The notes beneath the pieces are model-generated. The model saw only the letters and a program-made list of their open reading frames with translations, did no database searches and was not told where the DNA came from. Made by a program: the position numbers and the translations under genes. This document shows, piece by piece, positions 19,605-30,799 of a stretch of 64,000 nucleotides of DNA. The stretch covers positions 202,960,501-203,024,500 of the forward strand of contig CM057458.1 in the NCBI GenBank assembly GCA_016271365.2, given 5' to 3'. Source of the DNA: Neoceratodus forsteri. Taxonomy: Eukaryota; Chordata; Ceratodontiformes; Ceratodontidae. The stretch's first letter is position 1, and every line of letters begins with the position of its first letter.

Positions 19605-21860
19605 TGGTTGTTCACTGTGTGTGACTGAGGTATGAGGGATTCCTCTGGATCTGGGATCAAAACTTCTAGCTGGTCGGGTGGGCTGGGGTTGTTTTTTTTT
19701 TTTTTTTCATACCTGATCCAGCCCAGTAACTAGGGTTTTTTCAGGGGACTTGAGTCACTCTCAGTTCTCCTAAAGTTGTAGGCCAAAAGACAAGTAGATG
19801 CATACATTTTCAGGCAGTAAGCAGTCCAGGGGAACCTGGCTAGAGAAGGTGTAAGTCAGAGTAAAGCTAAGCACTTTTAATAAAGTGGTTAGCTTTAATT
19901 CAACTTAAAATCCTATCTAACCAACTTCATGTCTGTCTCTCACTCTGCACTGGAGCTAGCTACACACAAGGAGCTCTGTGTGTGTGGGGGGGTTAGGTCG
20001 GGGTCAGGGGGGACTACACGTGTATATCCCAGATTTCCAATCCTACCAATTGTTAATTTAAGAACCAATATAACCCAACAAATAGTGCTGGGTTTTCATT
20101 TCAAGCCTGCCCTGGCTACAAACATGCACCATCCAAGACTAAGAAAGAGAGATGGATGAGTCACATAAATAAATGTGGCAATGGCATGGCAGCCTGGTAG
20201 CTGATGCACAACAGGGCATGCCTGGCAGATCTGAAGAAGGGTAAGGTGCTCAGGGAACTGTCTTTTTTCTGTATTTGGGTTAGAATTTATGAGAGACATG
20301 GCCTGTCATGTGGTATTAAAACTGGTTGTTTGGAAAATACTTAGAAGAAGATACAGTTGCTTATTTTATTCTCTATCTCTTCCTCAAAACTGCTGTAGTG
20401 TCTAATCTACATTGGTCATTGGCTTCTTTGTAACTCATGCCCTGGACAGGAGCAGACTGGGGGTTCCCCTTCCAACTCATGCCATAGACAAAGCAACAGG
20501 TCACAAGTTGGCAAAACAATAGGCATCACCCCTGGCTCTGAGGTGAATACCTGGTTCAGCAGTCTAAAGGGGGGGGGTTAGGGAACAAAATAACCACCCT
20601 AGTTGCAGCTGCAGATTTTAAGATCAGACAGAGTCTCTTGCACCTCTGACTCTAGGAGAAAAAAAATATATAATTTTCCCTGGAGTCAAGGGTAGGGAAG
20701 ATGTGACAAAAGTGTGTTTTGTTTTCAATAAAAGCCCCAAAACTCACCACAGAGCATCTAAAACCCCAGAACTTTCGGGGGGCCTAGTGGACCCCAGACT
20801 CCCATCTTTTTAAAAACATTTTTCACGGCTACCTCCTCGTGCCCAGACCTTACCCCCCAACACACTTTTAGAATGGCTCTAATATTCCTGGAGCAGGGTT
20901 CAGGCAACATGCTGCACTTGGTGGGGGCACTGTGGAGGAGGCGAGAGTGCAACTTACTTGTCATGGGGAGGGGGGGAACAGGATAGCAAATTATGCTTCA
21001 GATGACCTCCAAAATGCACCAGAATGCACCAAAAAACAAAAGTTTTATGGGGGCCAATGTGGCCCCCAGACCCCCAGCCTGAAGTTTCCATTTTGGGTGT
21101 GTACACTTTTTTTAAGACTGGCTACTCCCCTGACCACATAAACAAAAAGCACTCTGCATTCTGGACTTGTTCAGAGCACATTCCACTGACAGGTGAAAGA
21201 AAGATCACACCTTAAGATCTTAATCTCATGGCCAATGACATGTTGCAAGAGCACGCCGACCTCATGTAACTCAGAATGGGGCAGGGATAGCTGGACACAC
21301 TGCATGAAGTACAGATAGAGATACTGATCTAATCTGATTACAGCATTTTATTAAATTTAACAAAGATGAAATTAAGGTTACTGAGCATGTTACATGGAGC
21401 ATCTGTTTCAGTTTTTTTCCTGGTATCACGTTAAGGCAATACCAGATTAAATTTGTGATCCATTTATTTTCACTGAAAAGTTTGAACAGTGAATATAGCG
21501 AAAATTGGCAAATACGTAAATAGTAATGGCCCACATATTTAAAAAGTTAGTGCAGCACAAACCCGGTTTGTGCTGTGCTAACTTGGTATAGTGCTGGCTG
21601 TTGGGAGCATGTCCATATTCAAAGGACACCTATGTGTGGTGCACCCTCAATAGCACCATCATGCACAACATCACACTGCACACATGCAAATGAGGGAGCC
21701 CTCATGCATATGCAACGCAGCACAATTTTGAGAGTTTTCAGAAGCACTAAACAGTCACCAGCATGGCACAGTTTAATGTTTCTGAAACCCAGCCCTCAAT
21801 GGTGTGCAGAGGGGGTGGGTGCCCCACACCCTGGCCACACATTATCAAGGGTTCAGGTCC
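19605..21860. other. Unassigned; degenerate repeat at 20.7-21.1 kb
   Basis: No gene recognised. Two segments about 265-290 bp apart (about 20730-20830 and 21005-21110) share a pattern around 'gggggcc...gtggcccccaga' followed by a run of T, suggesting a diverged tandem duplication. Around 21550-21600 a palindromic stretch ('agtgcagcacaaacccggtttgtgctgtgct') forms a short hairpin. Confidence 0.35.
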
Positions 21861-22290
21861 CTGGTGGTCCAGTAGTACCTCCCTAGCCCTGACCCCTCAC
21901 ATGTAAAACAACAGACATCTCTGGTGGTCCAGCAGTCCCTCCCTGGCCCCGATCCCCTCCTATGAAAAACAAACAAACAGATGTCCCTGGTGGTCCAGTG
22001 GTACCTCCCTAGCTCCAGTCCCCTCACATGTAAAAAAACAGACATCCCTGGTGGTTCAGCAGTCCCTCCCAGGCCATGACCCCACTGAGATAACAAAAAA
22101 GTAAGTCCTGGTGGCTAACGGTCCTTCCCTAGCCCTGATCCCCACAGAGATTAAACAAAAAGTACACCCACATAGTGAAAAGACAGGTATCACTGGTGGT
22201 CTAGCAGTCCCCCCTTCCAAACTCCAACCTGCCCATATCATCCATCTAGCAGTCCCTGGTGGTCTAGTAGACCCCCACCCTGTCAGGTAC
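21861..22290. repeat. Minisatellite, about 60-66-bp unit, 7 copies
   Basis: The core CTGGTGGTCCAG or a close variant recurs at 21861, 21921, 21987, 22048, 22108, 22193 and 22256, followed in most units by 'cagtccctccctagccctga', an A-rich stretch, and 'acagacatcc'. Spacings are 60, 66, 61, 60, 85 and 63 bp. Units are clearly diverged. No spacer-repeat alternation, so this is not a CRISPR. Confidence 0.88.
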
Positions 22291-22485
22291 TGTCCCACCA
22301 CCCCACTCTCCCCTGTTCCAACCCTGAAAGCTGAGACTGGCACAGCCCTCTGCACAGCACCACAGCTGGCAGCAGACAGAGCTCTCATGGTGCACATACT
22401 GTACAATCTGAAGGATAGGAGGGCACCACTAAGTGTTAGTGATTCCAGGTGTACCACTGGGATGCCTCACCCCTCCTCAGTTTAA

Positions 22486-22834
22486 CAGTCAAAACAATGT
22501 TTTAGGGCACTCAACAGCAAGAAGTCCAAGGACACAGAGGTCAGTTTGTCTTTATAAAAGGGTTTTAATTTTCATGCAGTAATTGCAAAGGTTTCTGTCT
22601 GTGTTCCTTGGACATACAACCAACTCCACAGCTAGAACATGCCAGCGCTTCACTCCTTCGAGTTTCATCTAAAGCACAGTGGCATTCTGACTGTGGAGCT
22701 AGTTGTAGGTCTGAGAAAGATAGACTGGAGCATTTGCAATTACTACACAAAAAAAAAGTCTTTTATTAAGGTGAACTGAACTTTGCATCCTTGGACTTCA
22801 TGCTATTCAGTGTACTACAACATTGTTTTAACTG
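22486..22834. mobile_element. MITE with about 100-bp inverted repeats starting CAGT
   Basis: 349 bp. The left arm starts CAGTCAAAACAATGTTTTAG and the reverse complement of the right end starts CAGTTAAAACAATGTTGTAG. The arms align for about 100 bp, down to 'tttgcaattact'. The flanks 'cagtttaa' (left) and 'gttttaag' (right) are similar but not identical 8-mers, a possible decayed hAT-type duplication. No coding capacity. Confidence 0.72.
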
Positions 22835-23220
22835 GTTTTAAGATCCAATCCCCTCCGCACCTCATGGACAAAGCCATATTTTTAGGCAGACTAGCTCACA
22901 ACATCAAAGCCATTCCTGTCTGCCTCCAGCTGTTTGCCATTCCTGTATGGGGCAACATTATCTTTTTTTAACTATTATGTGTAATAAATATTTCTGTTAC
23001 TTAGTTTACTCAAGAAACCTTTGCTCTGTATGACTATGATACACTAATCTGTCTACTGAAATTGTATTTATCCATATGATGATGTTTTTAGTAACTTGTT
23101 TGCCTGTATTGTTACTTGTCATTGTATGACGTGGAACCTACGTAAAAGAGTGTTCTGACTCATAGGTAATTGTAATCCAAGAATTAAATAAATAAATAAA
23201 TAAAACATAAAAAAATAAGT
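22835..23220 (+). mobile_element. Probable LINE 3' UTR with (AAAT)n tail
   Basis: Non-coding plus-strand segment ending in 'aattaaataaataaataaataaa' (about 23182-23205), the tail type used by LINE-X copies in this window. There is no recognisable coding end upstream, so the assignment is weak. Confidence 0.4.
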
Positions 23221-23863
23221 GATGCCTGCCAAGATCCAGGGACAGATTTCTGCTCATAGATCCTGTCTTTGCTTGGAAGGCATCACACAAAAGTGCTGAA
23301 GAATTTGGCATTTCTGCTTAGAGATTGGGATTGCAATTCCAGATATATGTTCCCCAAGGTGTAATACCCCAAGAAAAATGTGATTCTTTAAAAAGGGAAA
23401 GGTGGTTTTCATGGGGGTGGTTACGTGATGGCTGCCAAGATCCAAGGACAGATTTCTATTCAGAGATCCTGTCTTTGCTTGGCAGATATCACACAAAAGG
23501 GCTAATAACGTTGTCATTTCTGCTAGGATTAAGCTGAAATCTCACATACACATCCCCCAAGGTGGCCTGTTTATATCTCAAGCAGATCATGTAGCTAGAA
23601 AAAGGGAAAGGTGGTTTACAAGGGGTGGTTTTAAGTGATACCTGACAAGCTCCAGGGACAGATTTCTGCTCAGAGAGCCAGTGTCTTTGCTTGGCAGGCA
23701 CCACACAAAATGGCTAATAACTTTGACATATCTGCTTAGATTAAGCTGCAATTCCAGAAACATGTTCCCCAAGGTGTGCCCTTAGCACTGCAGGAACATG
23801 TTTCTAGAAAAAGAGAAAGGTGGTTTTTGAGAGGTGGTTTCAAGTGATACCTGACCAGTTCCA
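23221..23863. repeat. About 208-bp tandem satellite, left part
   Basis: Units start at 23221, 23427, 23637 and 23846 (spacings 206, 210, 209) with 'gatgcctgccaagatccagg' or variants. Each contains 'cagatttctgctcagagagc' and 'gttccccaaggtg'. The fourth unit is cut after about 18 bp by the Gypsy LTR element, and the array resumes at 34278 in the matching phase. Confidence 0.9.
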
Positions 23864-24140
23864 AGTATAAAGTACTGTATGCTAAATCTCATACAGTGAA
23901 TTGTATCTTATGTTTAAATATGTGCTGTGTCTTTAAATGTGTGCGTTAGATATTTTTGAGGACTGGAATACATAGCCTACCTCTGTTCTGGACTCAACAG
24001 GAAGAGTTGGGAACTGGTACCAGGAAGCAGTTGGAGGGGAATGTTGTCTGATGCACTGTGGAGTCAAGGTCAGAGAAAGTCTGGGTATGTTCATGTCACT
24101 GTTGAGTTCTGAGTTTTATTATCAAGTTGAAGATATTTCT
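23864..24140 (+). repeat. Gypsy 5' LTR
   Basis: Aligns along its length with 33990-34277: 'acagtgaattgtatcttatg', 'ctgtgtctttaaatg', 'ggaggactgg/gaggactgga', 'ctggtaccaggaagcagttg' and 'gttctgagttttatta' all recur. A TG at 23876 is an alternative start. Many substitutions and small indels separate the two LTRs, so the insertion is old. Confidence 0.85.
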
Positions 24141-24152
24141 TGGTAGCAGGAG
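24141..24152 (+). promoter_or_regulatory. Primer-binding site, initiator tRNA-Met type
   Basis: TGGTAGCAGGAG starts right at the end of the 5' LTR. Initiator tRNA-Met of animals ends ...CTCTGCTACCA, whose complement is TGGTAGCAGAG, so the first nine bases match exactly. This is the expected place to prime minus-strand DNA synthesis. Confidence 0.65.
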
Positions 24153-24179
24153 TGGGTTCCTGAAGTGTAATGGCAGCTA

Positions 24180-25200
24180 GAACAAAGAACATGGCCCCAC
24201 TGAATTTGAACTCTGGTAGTGTAGCAAAGAACTGGGCCAGGTGGAGGGAATATATGGAACTGATTGTTGCCAGCCCACATGCAGACAAGTGGAAGGCTGA
24301 CCAAAACAAAAAGCAGCACAGTTTTTAATACTCATAGGCCAGAAGGGCAGAAATACATGCAGAGTAAGGTGTTCCAGCAGCAGCTTCACAGCTGAGGACA
24401 AAATGAACCAGATGTTCTGTTCACCTGCATTGAGGCTTACTATAACCCATGCAAGAATTTATCAATGCAGTGGAACCTGTTCTATGAAAGAAACCAAACC
24501 AGGACAAAAGTCTGGATGAATGGCTCACCCAGCTACATCTACTAGCAAAGGACTGTGCTTTCACAAACACTGATGACATGATAAAAGACCACATCTTGAT
24601 TCTGACTTTACATAAAGAGGTGCAGGAGAAGCTCCTAATATAAGATGACCTGATGCTAGAAACTGCATGCAAGGTAACCCAGGCATATGAGGCTCCCATG
24701 CTGACATGAAAGTGCTGGGCAGTGCACAATAGGCAGTACACACCATTTCTAGAAAGCCAAAATATAAAGGTAGGAATGACTCATTGCAGAAGGGAGGGCA
24801 AGGTTCAGCAATGCAGCAACTGCCAATGGGTATAAGACTGTACCAAATGTGCAGGCAGAAGCATGCAGAAAAAGCAGAGTGCCCTGAAGCTGGTAAAATA
24901 TGTGCGCATCTAAGGAATATGGTTATTTTGCAAGTGATGTTGGGGAGAACACCAGAAAACTCCACACATACTACACACAGCACAAGGGATGACAAAAAGG
25001 TATGGCAAGGATGCAGAAGACCAACCAATATTCCAAGCCTTTAATTGATGGGGAAGGACATACTCAGAGGAGGCTTATACTATACTACATATGGATAAGA
25101 TTAAAACAGCCATCAAATTCAAGCTGGGCATGGAAGCACAGATAAATTGCATACCAGTCAAGGTGTATCAAGAAAGTTTAGCACATGTGCACTCTCTGAA
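24180..25200 (+). pseudogene. Gypsy gag and protease relic
   Basis: Plus-strand relic in several frames. SLDEWLTQLHLLAKDCAF (about 24510-24565) followed by 'DHILILTLHKEVQEKLL' and 'LMLETACKVTQAYEA' is the retrotransposon gag (capsid) motif in which L-x-x-L-x-x-x-A-x-x-C-x-F precedes I-x-D and L-x-E-A. CRQKHAEKAECPEAGKICAH (24850-24910) is a zinc-knuckle region of the C-x2-C-x-H type with two Cys lost. Then IKFKLGMEAQINCIPVKVYQ (about 25100-25160) resembles the retropepsin site D-T-G-A-x-x-N-I-I-P-x-x-V-Y, with D-T-G changed to L-G-M. The frame is destroyed by many stops. RT does not follow: L2 begins at about 25257. Confidence 0.75.
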
Positions 25201-25256
25201 AACCAAACATGAGCCCCCTTAGCTGATTTTGTTGGCAGGGAACTGAAAGTAGAGGA

Positions 25257-26180
25257 AAGCTGCAGCTTGTATCTGTCCTTTATTCCCAGACAGGAAGATG
25301 TGATCTCCGTGCTTAACAGTTGTCTAGCTGAGATCAGTGATTGGATGAGCACTAGCTGGCTGAGGTTAAACTTGGATAAGACTGAGGTGTTGGTTGTGGA
25401 CCCTGGTTGCCTTGAAGTGGATCCTAGGGCTTATGGCATCCTGCTCTTGACCTCAGACCAGGTGCGTAACCTGGGTGTTATTTTTGATGATGGTTTAACT
25501 CTGAAATTTCAGGTGTCTGCCATTGTCAAATCTTCCTTTTATCATCTTAGGAATATTGCCTCGGTGAAACACCTGGTTCCTCAGGCTGACCTTCCCATAT
25601 TGGTCTGCGCCTTCATCACCCCCCCTAATTACTGCAATGCCCTTTACCTAGGGCTGCTGGGGGTTGATATCTGCTGCTTGCAGCTAGTGCAGAAGGCAGC
25701 AGCCAGGCTTATGACTGGTACATCTAGGTCTAGTCATATTACGCATGTGCTGCGCGAACTGCACTGGCTGCCGGTTCAATGGCGGATCACCTTTAAGGTC
25801 GGGTTGCTGACCTATAAAGCCCTATATGAACAGGGACCCCAGTACTTGCAAGATCTTCTTACTCCCTACTGCCCCTCCCGCTCACTCCGATCCACTGCCG
25901 AGGGATTGCTAGAGATTCCTATGGTTCGGTTAATGACATCTGGGGCATGTGCATTTTCTTATGCTGCTCCTTCTCTGTGGAATTCTCTAACTCGTCGGAT
26001 AAGAGAATGCCTAACTGTCTCAAGTTTTAAGTCTGAGCTCAAAACTTATTTGTTTTTTTAAAACTTCTTCTGAATGATTTTAACTATGACTGTTTATTTT
26101 ACTTTAACTGTTTTAATATGTTTGTACAGCACTTTGGCTATGAAAAGCACTTAAAAATAAAGTTTTACTTTACTTACTTA
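25257..26180 (+). mobile_element. L2 LINE copy b (5'-truncated)
   Basis: Begins just after the RT YADD box (equivalent to TQLYLSF) and ends at about 26180 with 'aaagcacttaaaaataaag' and a TTTACTTTACTTACTTA tail. It interrupts the Gypsy element after its protease. It is followed immediately by a CR1 fragment in the opposite orientation. Confidence 0.9.
25267..26061 (+). pseudogene. L2 ORF2, C-terminal 264 codons
   Basis: Uninterrupted L2 coding tail. Motifs: VISVLNSCLAEISDWMSTSW (residues about 14-33), RLNLDKTEVLVVDPG, VRNLGVIFDDGLTLKFQV (about 64-81), FYHLRNIASVKHL, NYCNALYLGLLGVD, LQLVQKAAARLMTG (about 138-151), LHWLPVQWRITFKVGLLTYK (about 167-186), FSYAAPSLWNSLTRRIRECL and a final FKSELKTYLFF before the stop. 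These follow the RT palm in L2 elements (thumb and connection region). Although open, it lacks the endonuclease and RT palm and cannot be active. Confidence 0.9.
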
Positions 26181-27480
26181 CTATAAAAGGTTTTATCCCC
26201 CTTCTTAACTGAGTTGGCTATCTTTTCCTTGGTTTGGGCCTTTGCTGTTCTGACTGCCTTCCCTGCTTCCTTCTGCTTTAACTGATACAGTTCTCTGTCC
26301 TGCTCCTTCTGTGATTCCTTGTACTTCCTGAATATCATCTTTTTTCCCTAACCTTCACTGCCACCTCCTTTGAGAACCATAGTGTTTTTTTTACATTGTT
26401 TTGTTTTATTTGTTTCACACAAAGGCCTGTTGCCTTAGTGATGGCAGTTTTGATTATTCCCCATTGTTCTTCCACCCCTCCTTACTGCCCATTTGCTAGT
26501 GTATTCCTTAGGCACTCACCCATTTTGGCAAAGTCAGCCCTTCTAAAGCCCAGTGCCGTTGCCTTTGTATGGCTTGACTCTACTGCTGTGTTTATCATGA
26601 ACCATACTGTTCACTGGCCACTAGTTCCCAGATGGCTACCCACTTCTACATCTGTGATCATCTCTCCATCTCCATTTGAGAGTACCAGATCTAAGATTGC
26701 TCCCTCCCAAGTGGGTTCCAGTACTAGTTGTCTAAGGCATGCCCCCTGCAGGACATCTAGAATGACCCCACTCTTGGATGTGGCTGCAGCAAATGCACTC
26801 CAGTTAACATCTGGAATATTCAGATCCCCCAACAACAATATCTCCCCTTTTTCTGCCATACTAATGATACCTTCTATCATTTCCTTGTCCATTTCCTTCC
26901 CCTGAGATGGGGGTCTGCATACAATCCCTGTGCAGATTGTGGTGCCATTGCCTGTCTCCAAGTTGACCCACAGTGCTTCCTCTCCTCCCTGTTTACCCTT
27001 TTGTTCTTTTGCTTTGATTCCTTCCCTTATGAAGAGAACTATTCCTCCTCCTCCTCTTTTACCCTCCCTGTCCCTCCTGTAGATAGTGTACCCTGGTATA
27101 TTTACATCCCAGCCATGGTTCTGTGTGTACCATATTTCTGTGACTGCCTCAATATCCAGATGTTCCCCTTCCATCAAGGCCACTAGTTCAGGAAGCTTGT
27201 TACACAGACTACGGGTATTGGTACTCATTACTCTCCATTTTTTGATGGCTTTACCTCTTGTAGCCCCATCCCTGCCCTTACTGACTTTGCTTTCTCCATT
27301 TACCCCAGTCCTGCTCCCTACTGACCTTTCTACCTTGGTCTTTACCTTATTTAGTACCCTGTTTGGAAGGGGAGGCTGGGAATTCTCTGCTGCTTATCAG
27401 TGCCTCCCCTCTTGGCTAGTTTAAAAGCTTGTCAATGAAGCATTTAAACCTCCCCCCTCTCCTGACCTAACCTTTTTCTC
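26181..27480 (-). mobile_element. CR1 LINE copy 4 (3'-truncated)
   Basis: Minus-strand CR1 carrying the endonuclease and the endonuclease-RT linker but neither RT nor 3' end. Its left edge ('ctataaaaggttttatcccc') matches position 2450 of CR1 copy 1 and directly touches the L2 tail. LINEs normally lose the 5' side, so loss of the 3' side implies a later deletion or recombination that may also have removed the Gypsy RT. The 5' limit near 27480 is approximate. Confidence 0.85.
26611..27228 (-). pseudogene. CR1 ORF2 endonuclease domain
   Basis: 205 open codons of an AP-like endonuclease, which nicks target DNA. Order: MSTNTRSLCNKLPELVALME (start of the domain, N-x-R-S-L-x-N-K), DIEAVTEIWYTQNHGWDVNI (catalytic Glu in the T-E-T-W position, here T-E-I-W), GYTIYRRDREGKRGGGGIVL, EILLLGDLNIPDVNWS (G-D-x-N motif), and AILDLVLSNGDGEMITDVEV then GSHLGTSGQ (the S-D-H motif is changed to T-S-G-Q). 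The last change would remove the catalytic His. Most residues are CR1-like and the domain is almost full length. Confidence 0.88.
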
Positions 27481-27837
27481 TGCCATGTTGCATGTTGTGT
27501 CCTTACACATTATGCTATAGGCATAGGCTGATATCCATTTACCAGTCTTACAATGATGTAACTTGATTCACTGCCTGTGCTGATGTCATATGTTGTTCAC
27601 TGCTGTTGTATATTATGTTGTTGCTGTATACTACAGTATGTTATTCTGTAAAAGTGTCTGTATACACTTCCCATTTAGTGCCATATATTTGTATTCACTG
27701 TTTTCCTCCCTCTGTAACCCTTTTTCCCCAGGTCACCCCTGAAAAAGGGACATGCATCTCACCCACCCAGTTACCAAAATTCAAACAAACAAACTTTAAT
27801 GAACCATTTGAAATCCATTATGTCATGATACGGTGTA
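27481..27837 (+). other. Probable LINE 3' UTR/tail within Gypsy
   Basis: No coding signal. Near its end, 'cacccacccagttaccaaaa' and 'caaacaaacaaac' resemble the LINE-X/SINE terminal box (ACTCACCCGGTTAACAAA), suggesting a short plus-strand LINE-X-like 3' end. The stretch 27500-27690 is rich in TGTATA-like sequence and otherwise featureless. Confidence 0.4.
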
Positions 27838-28365
27838 TCTGAAAAGATAGTAGGTAACAATGGTCCACAGTACTCTTCAGCTGAGTTAAAAGAATTCACC
27901 ACCAGCTTGGGCATCAAACATGTACTGGGCAGTCCTTATATCCACAAGCTAATGGACTTTCCAAAATGCTCTATGCATCTAGGTAGCAAAACCCATTCTA
28001 GCCAAAACTAAACATAGTTGTCAAGACCGTTACATTTGACTGCTGAACTACTGTACCATTAAACACATGTGGACAACCTTGGCTCACCTGCACAACCTCT
28101 CATGAGCCAAAGGTTGAGGTCTGCTATACCAATAGCCAGTGACAAGCTTGAACTACAAGTTATTCCTGCATTAAAATTTCGAAGTAACAGAAGCACATAA
28201 CAAGAGTGACAGGAACACTGCTTCAATCATAGTGCCCAGCCATGGTCTCCATTACTTGCTGGAACACCTGTTTGCTACAGAGTATCTATTAGAAGATGGG
28301 ACATTGCAAAAATATTGTCACCAGGACTGACAACATAGTCCTACATTATCAAGACAGATGAGAGA
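27838..28365 (+). pseudogene. Gypsy integrase relic (core and C-terminus)
   Basis: Plus-strand relic. VGNNGPQYSSAELKEF then TTSLGIKHVLGSPY (27852-27935) is the second catalytic block of retroviral-type integrases (S-D-N-G-P-Q-F), with the catalytic Asp changed to Asn. PQANGLSKML follows in a shifted frame where N-G-x-x-E is expected, so the catalytic Glu is lost too. Downstream, 'TCGQPWLTCTTSHEP' and 'MSRRLRSAIPIASDKL' (about 28070-28150) match the Gypsy 'SPAELLMGRRLRTxLP' block, and a degraded PGLTT-SYIIKTDE at about 28325-28360 matches the C-terminal P-R-S-Y-x-V-x-T motif. LINE-X copy iii interrupts it right after. Confidence 0.78.
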
Positions 28366-28705
28366 CAAATATTTATTTATTTAAGAGTTTCACCAGGAGG
28401 GCACACGGAACAGAGTACTGCTCAATTCCAGTTGTGTCCTGGGGGAGGTGGGGGGAGAACACAATACAGAAAATATATATTGCAAGGAAGACAGTAAATG
28501 TTAGACACAGCTAACAGCATTAGGAATAACATGACAATAGGATGCTTTGAGGTGCAAAAGAACAAACAAAATACAGTGCAACACAATACAGCCATAGTAC
28601 TCAAGCCTAGAGGAGGAGCGGTGCATTTAGGTTAGGTACAAGTGCAGGTAGAGGCAAAATTATCTTTGAGGTGGGAATGGAGGTAGCAGTCTGAAAGGGC
28701 CTGCC

Positions 28706-30421
28706 TTATGTCCACTGGAAGGAGTTCCACAACTTGGGCATGCAATATGTGAAGGCTGCCTGGCCAGTGTTTGTGGACCTGTGTGGCATAGATAAGAGTC
28801 TGGTGTGATTGTGCCTGAATGCATAAGCTGGCAGGGAAGGTGCTGAAAGTACAGAGTGGAGATAAGGGGGCAGGGTCTGAGACCAGAACTTGGCAGTGAA
28901 ATGGGCACAATGTATTTGGCAGCACTTCTGCAGTGAGGGGAGACCCAATGAGTGATACAGGACACAGTGATGGTTAGGATAGGGACAGTCTAGGGCAAAA
29001 CAACAAAAGACATGGAAGAGTGGGTCCATTCTGGCCAGGGTGGACTTGGAGAAGGCACTATAGACTACACACCCATAGTCTATGACTGGCAGGACCATTT
29101 TCTGTACTGTAGCATGACGAACTGGCAGTGGGATGCATCCATGATTATGGTATAGGGCACCCAGTCTGGGGTGTAGTTTTTTGTGGATTGCATCGATATG
29201 CGCAGAAAAATTGAGATGCTGGTTGAGCCAGATCCCAAGGTACCTAAAGGAGGAGCTGACCTCCAGAGTTGTCCCCTCGAAGGTGTGGAAAGTAGGGGTG
29301 AAGGGGTGCCTCGAGAGTATCTGCCTTGTGCCGAAGGTCATGGAGATGTTTTTCTTGGTATTGAGGTGGAGCTGGTTAGAGCAAAACCAGTGTTGCACTT
29401 TGTTGAAGTCTTGTTGGAGTCTGGACATCACATCAGAGGCTGATGGGCCTGATGTGTACAGCACCATGTCATCAGCATACATGTGAATGGATGTGTGTGG
29501 GCAGGCAGATGGCAGGTCATTAAGGAAGATGGAGAACAGGAGCGGCCCAAGTACTGAGCCCTGTGGCACATCTGACATTATGGGGAGTGGGGAAGAGGTT
29601 GAGCTACCAATTCTGACAGATTGTGACAGTCCTGTCAGATATGAGCACAACCATTCTGTGGCTGGGCCAGAAAGTCCAGCATTTTGGAGCTTAGTCAAAA
29701 GGAGGGGATGTGAGACAGTGTCAAATGCCTTAGCGAGGTTGACAAAAATTGCTGAGGTGATATGGCCTTTATCAGTGGCGGAGAGAATGCTGTTAGTGAG
29801 CCTTAGCAGGGATGTGGTGGTGGAGTGGGACTTCCTGAAACCAGACTGGTAAGGTGTGAAGAAGGATGTGGAGTCAAGGTAGGTTGAGAGTTGAGAGAGA
29901 ACAAGGTGTTCCTGCAGCTTGGCCAATATAGGGAGGAAAGAAATAGGGTGGAAGTTACCAGGAGCAGAGTGGTCCCTGCCTTTGGGGAGGGGGATGACAG
30001 TGGTGAGCTTCCATTCAGGTGGGATGGAGGCTTGAGAGAAAGATAGATTGAAGAGGGCAGCCAGAGGGGTGGCGATGGCTGGGGCTGATAAGTACAACAT
30101 TTTGGAATCAAAGCCAGAGGGGCATTTGCCCTTGGAAGGGTTTAGTGCCTGGAGGGTGTTTAGTACCTCTATTGGAGTGACAGGGCAGAAAGAGAAGTAG
30201 GGGGTGGGTGGAGGGTCTTGGGAGGCACTGTGGGATGCAGGAGATAGGGTGGGGGAGAAGGAGGTTGGAGCGGAGAAAGAGGACATGGGTGTTGATGTAC
30301 AGTTGGTGAAAAATGCATTGAACATCGAGGCCACAGCTGAAGGGACTGTAACGATGGAGCCACCAATGTTTAATGCCGGTGTAGGGGGTGGGGAAGGTGG
30401 GGAGAGAAGTGATTTGACCAA
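28706..30421 (-). pseudogene. LINE-X reverse transcriptase (571 codons open)
   Basis: Longest open frame in the window. The RT copies element RNA at a nicked target. Order: FSFCPVTPIEVLNTLQALNP (about 76-95), PPEWKLTTVIPLPKG (about 134-148), FLPILAKLQEHLVLSQLSTY (about 162-181), QSGFRKSHSTTTSLL, IFVNLAKAFDTVSHPLLLTK (motif A, about 225-244), SDVPQGSVLGPLLFSIFLND (motif B, about 283-302), MYADDMVLYTSG (catalytic box, 314-325), FRYLGIWLNQHLNFSAHI, VIDYGCVVYSAF and PKLWNSFQWT at the end. The YADD box is intact, but motif A reads NLAKAFD where D-L-S-K-A-F-D is usual, losing one catalytic Asp. The frame also continues upstream through 'AKFFNSALHSNL', so the true ORF2 start lies beyond 31500 and lesions separate the halves. 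Confidence 0.9.
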
Positions 30422-30799
30422 CTTCCAGAATTTAGTAGGGTGGCCAAGGTTTGAATGCAGGGCTGAGTTGAAAAACTTGGCTTTAGCCTGATGGATTAAA
30501 CATGTTCAGGAATTCCAAAGTATGCAGTACTTTAGGTGGTCTAGGTGAGAGCCTGAGACTTTGAAACATTTCCATGCTAGATCCCTTACCCTGAGGTTTG
30601 CCATAAGATTTGCTGTGATCCAGGGCAGGTGGGCACCTCTTACCCTATGCCTTCTGATAGGGGCGTATCAGTCCCAGGCACCAAGGAACTTAAATTTAAA
30701 GTATGTAAATGCTGAGTCCATGGAGGAGGCCCGGTGTATGAGGGACCAGTCCATAGAGGCCAGGGTATGGAGAAGAGAGGGGAGATCAAGGGATTTATA

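Noticed and set aside
21861..22290. Minisatellite and other arrays considered as CRISPR.
   Set aside because: Units are diverged along their whole length with no unique spacers, in an evidently eukaryotic context.
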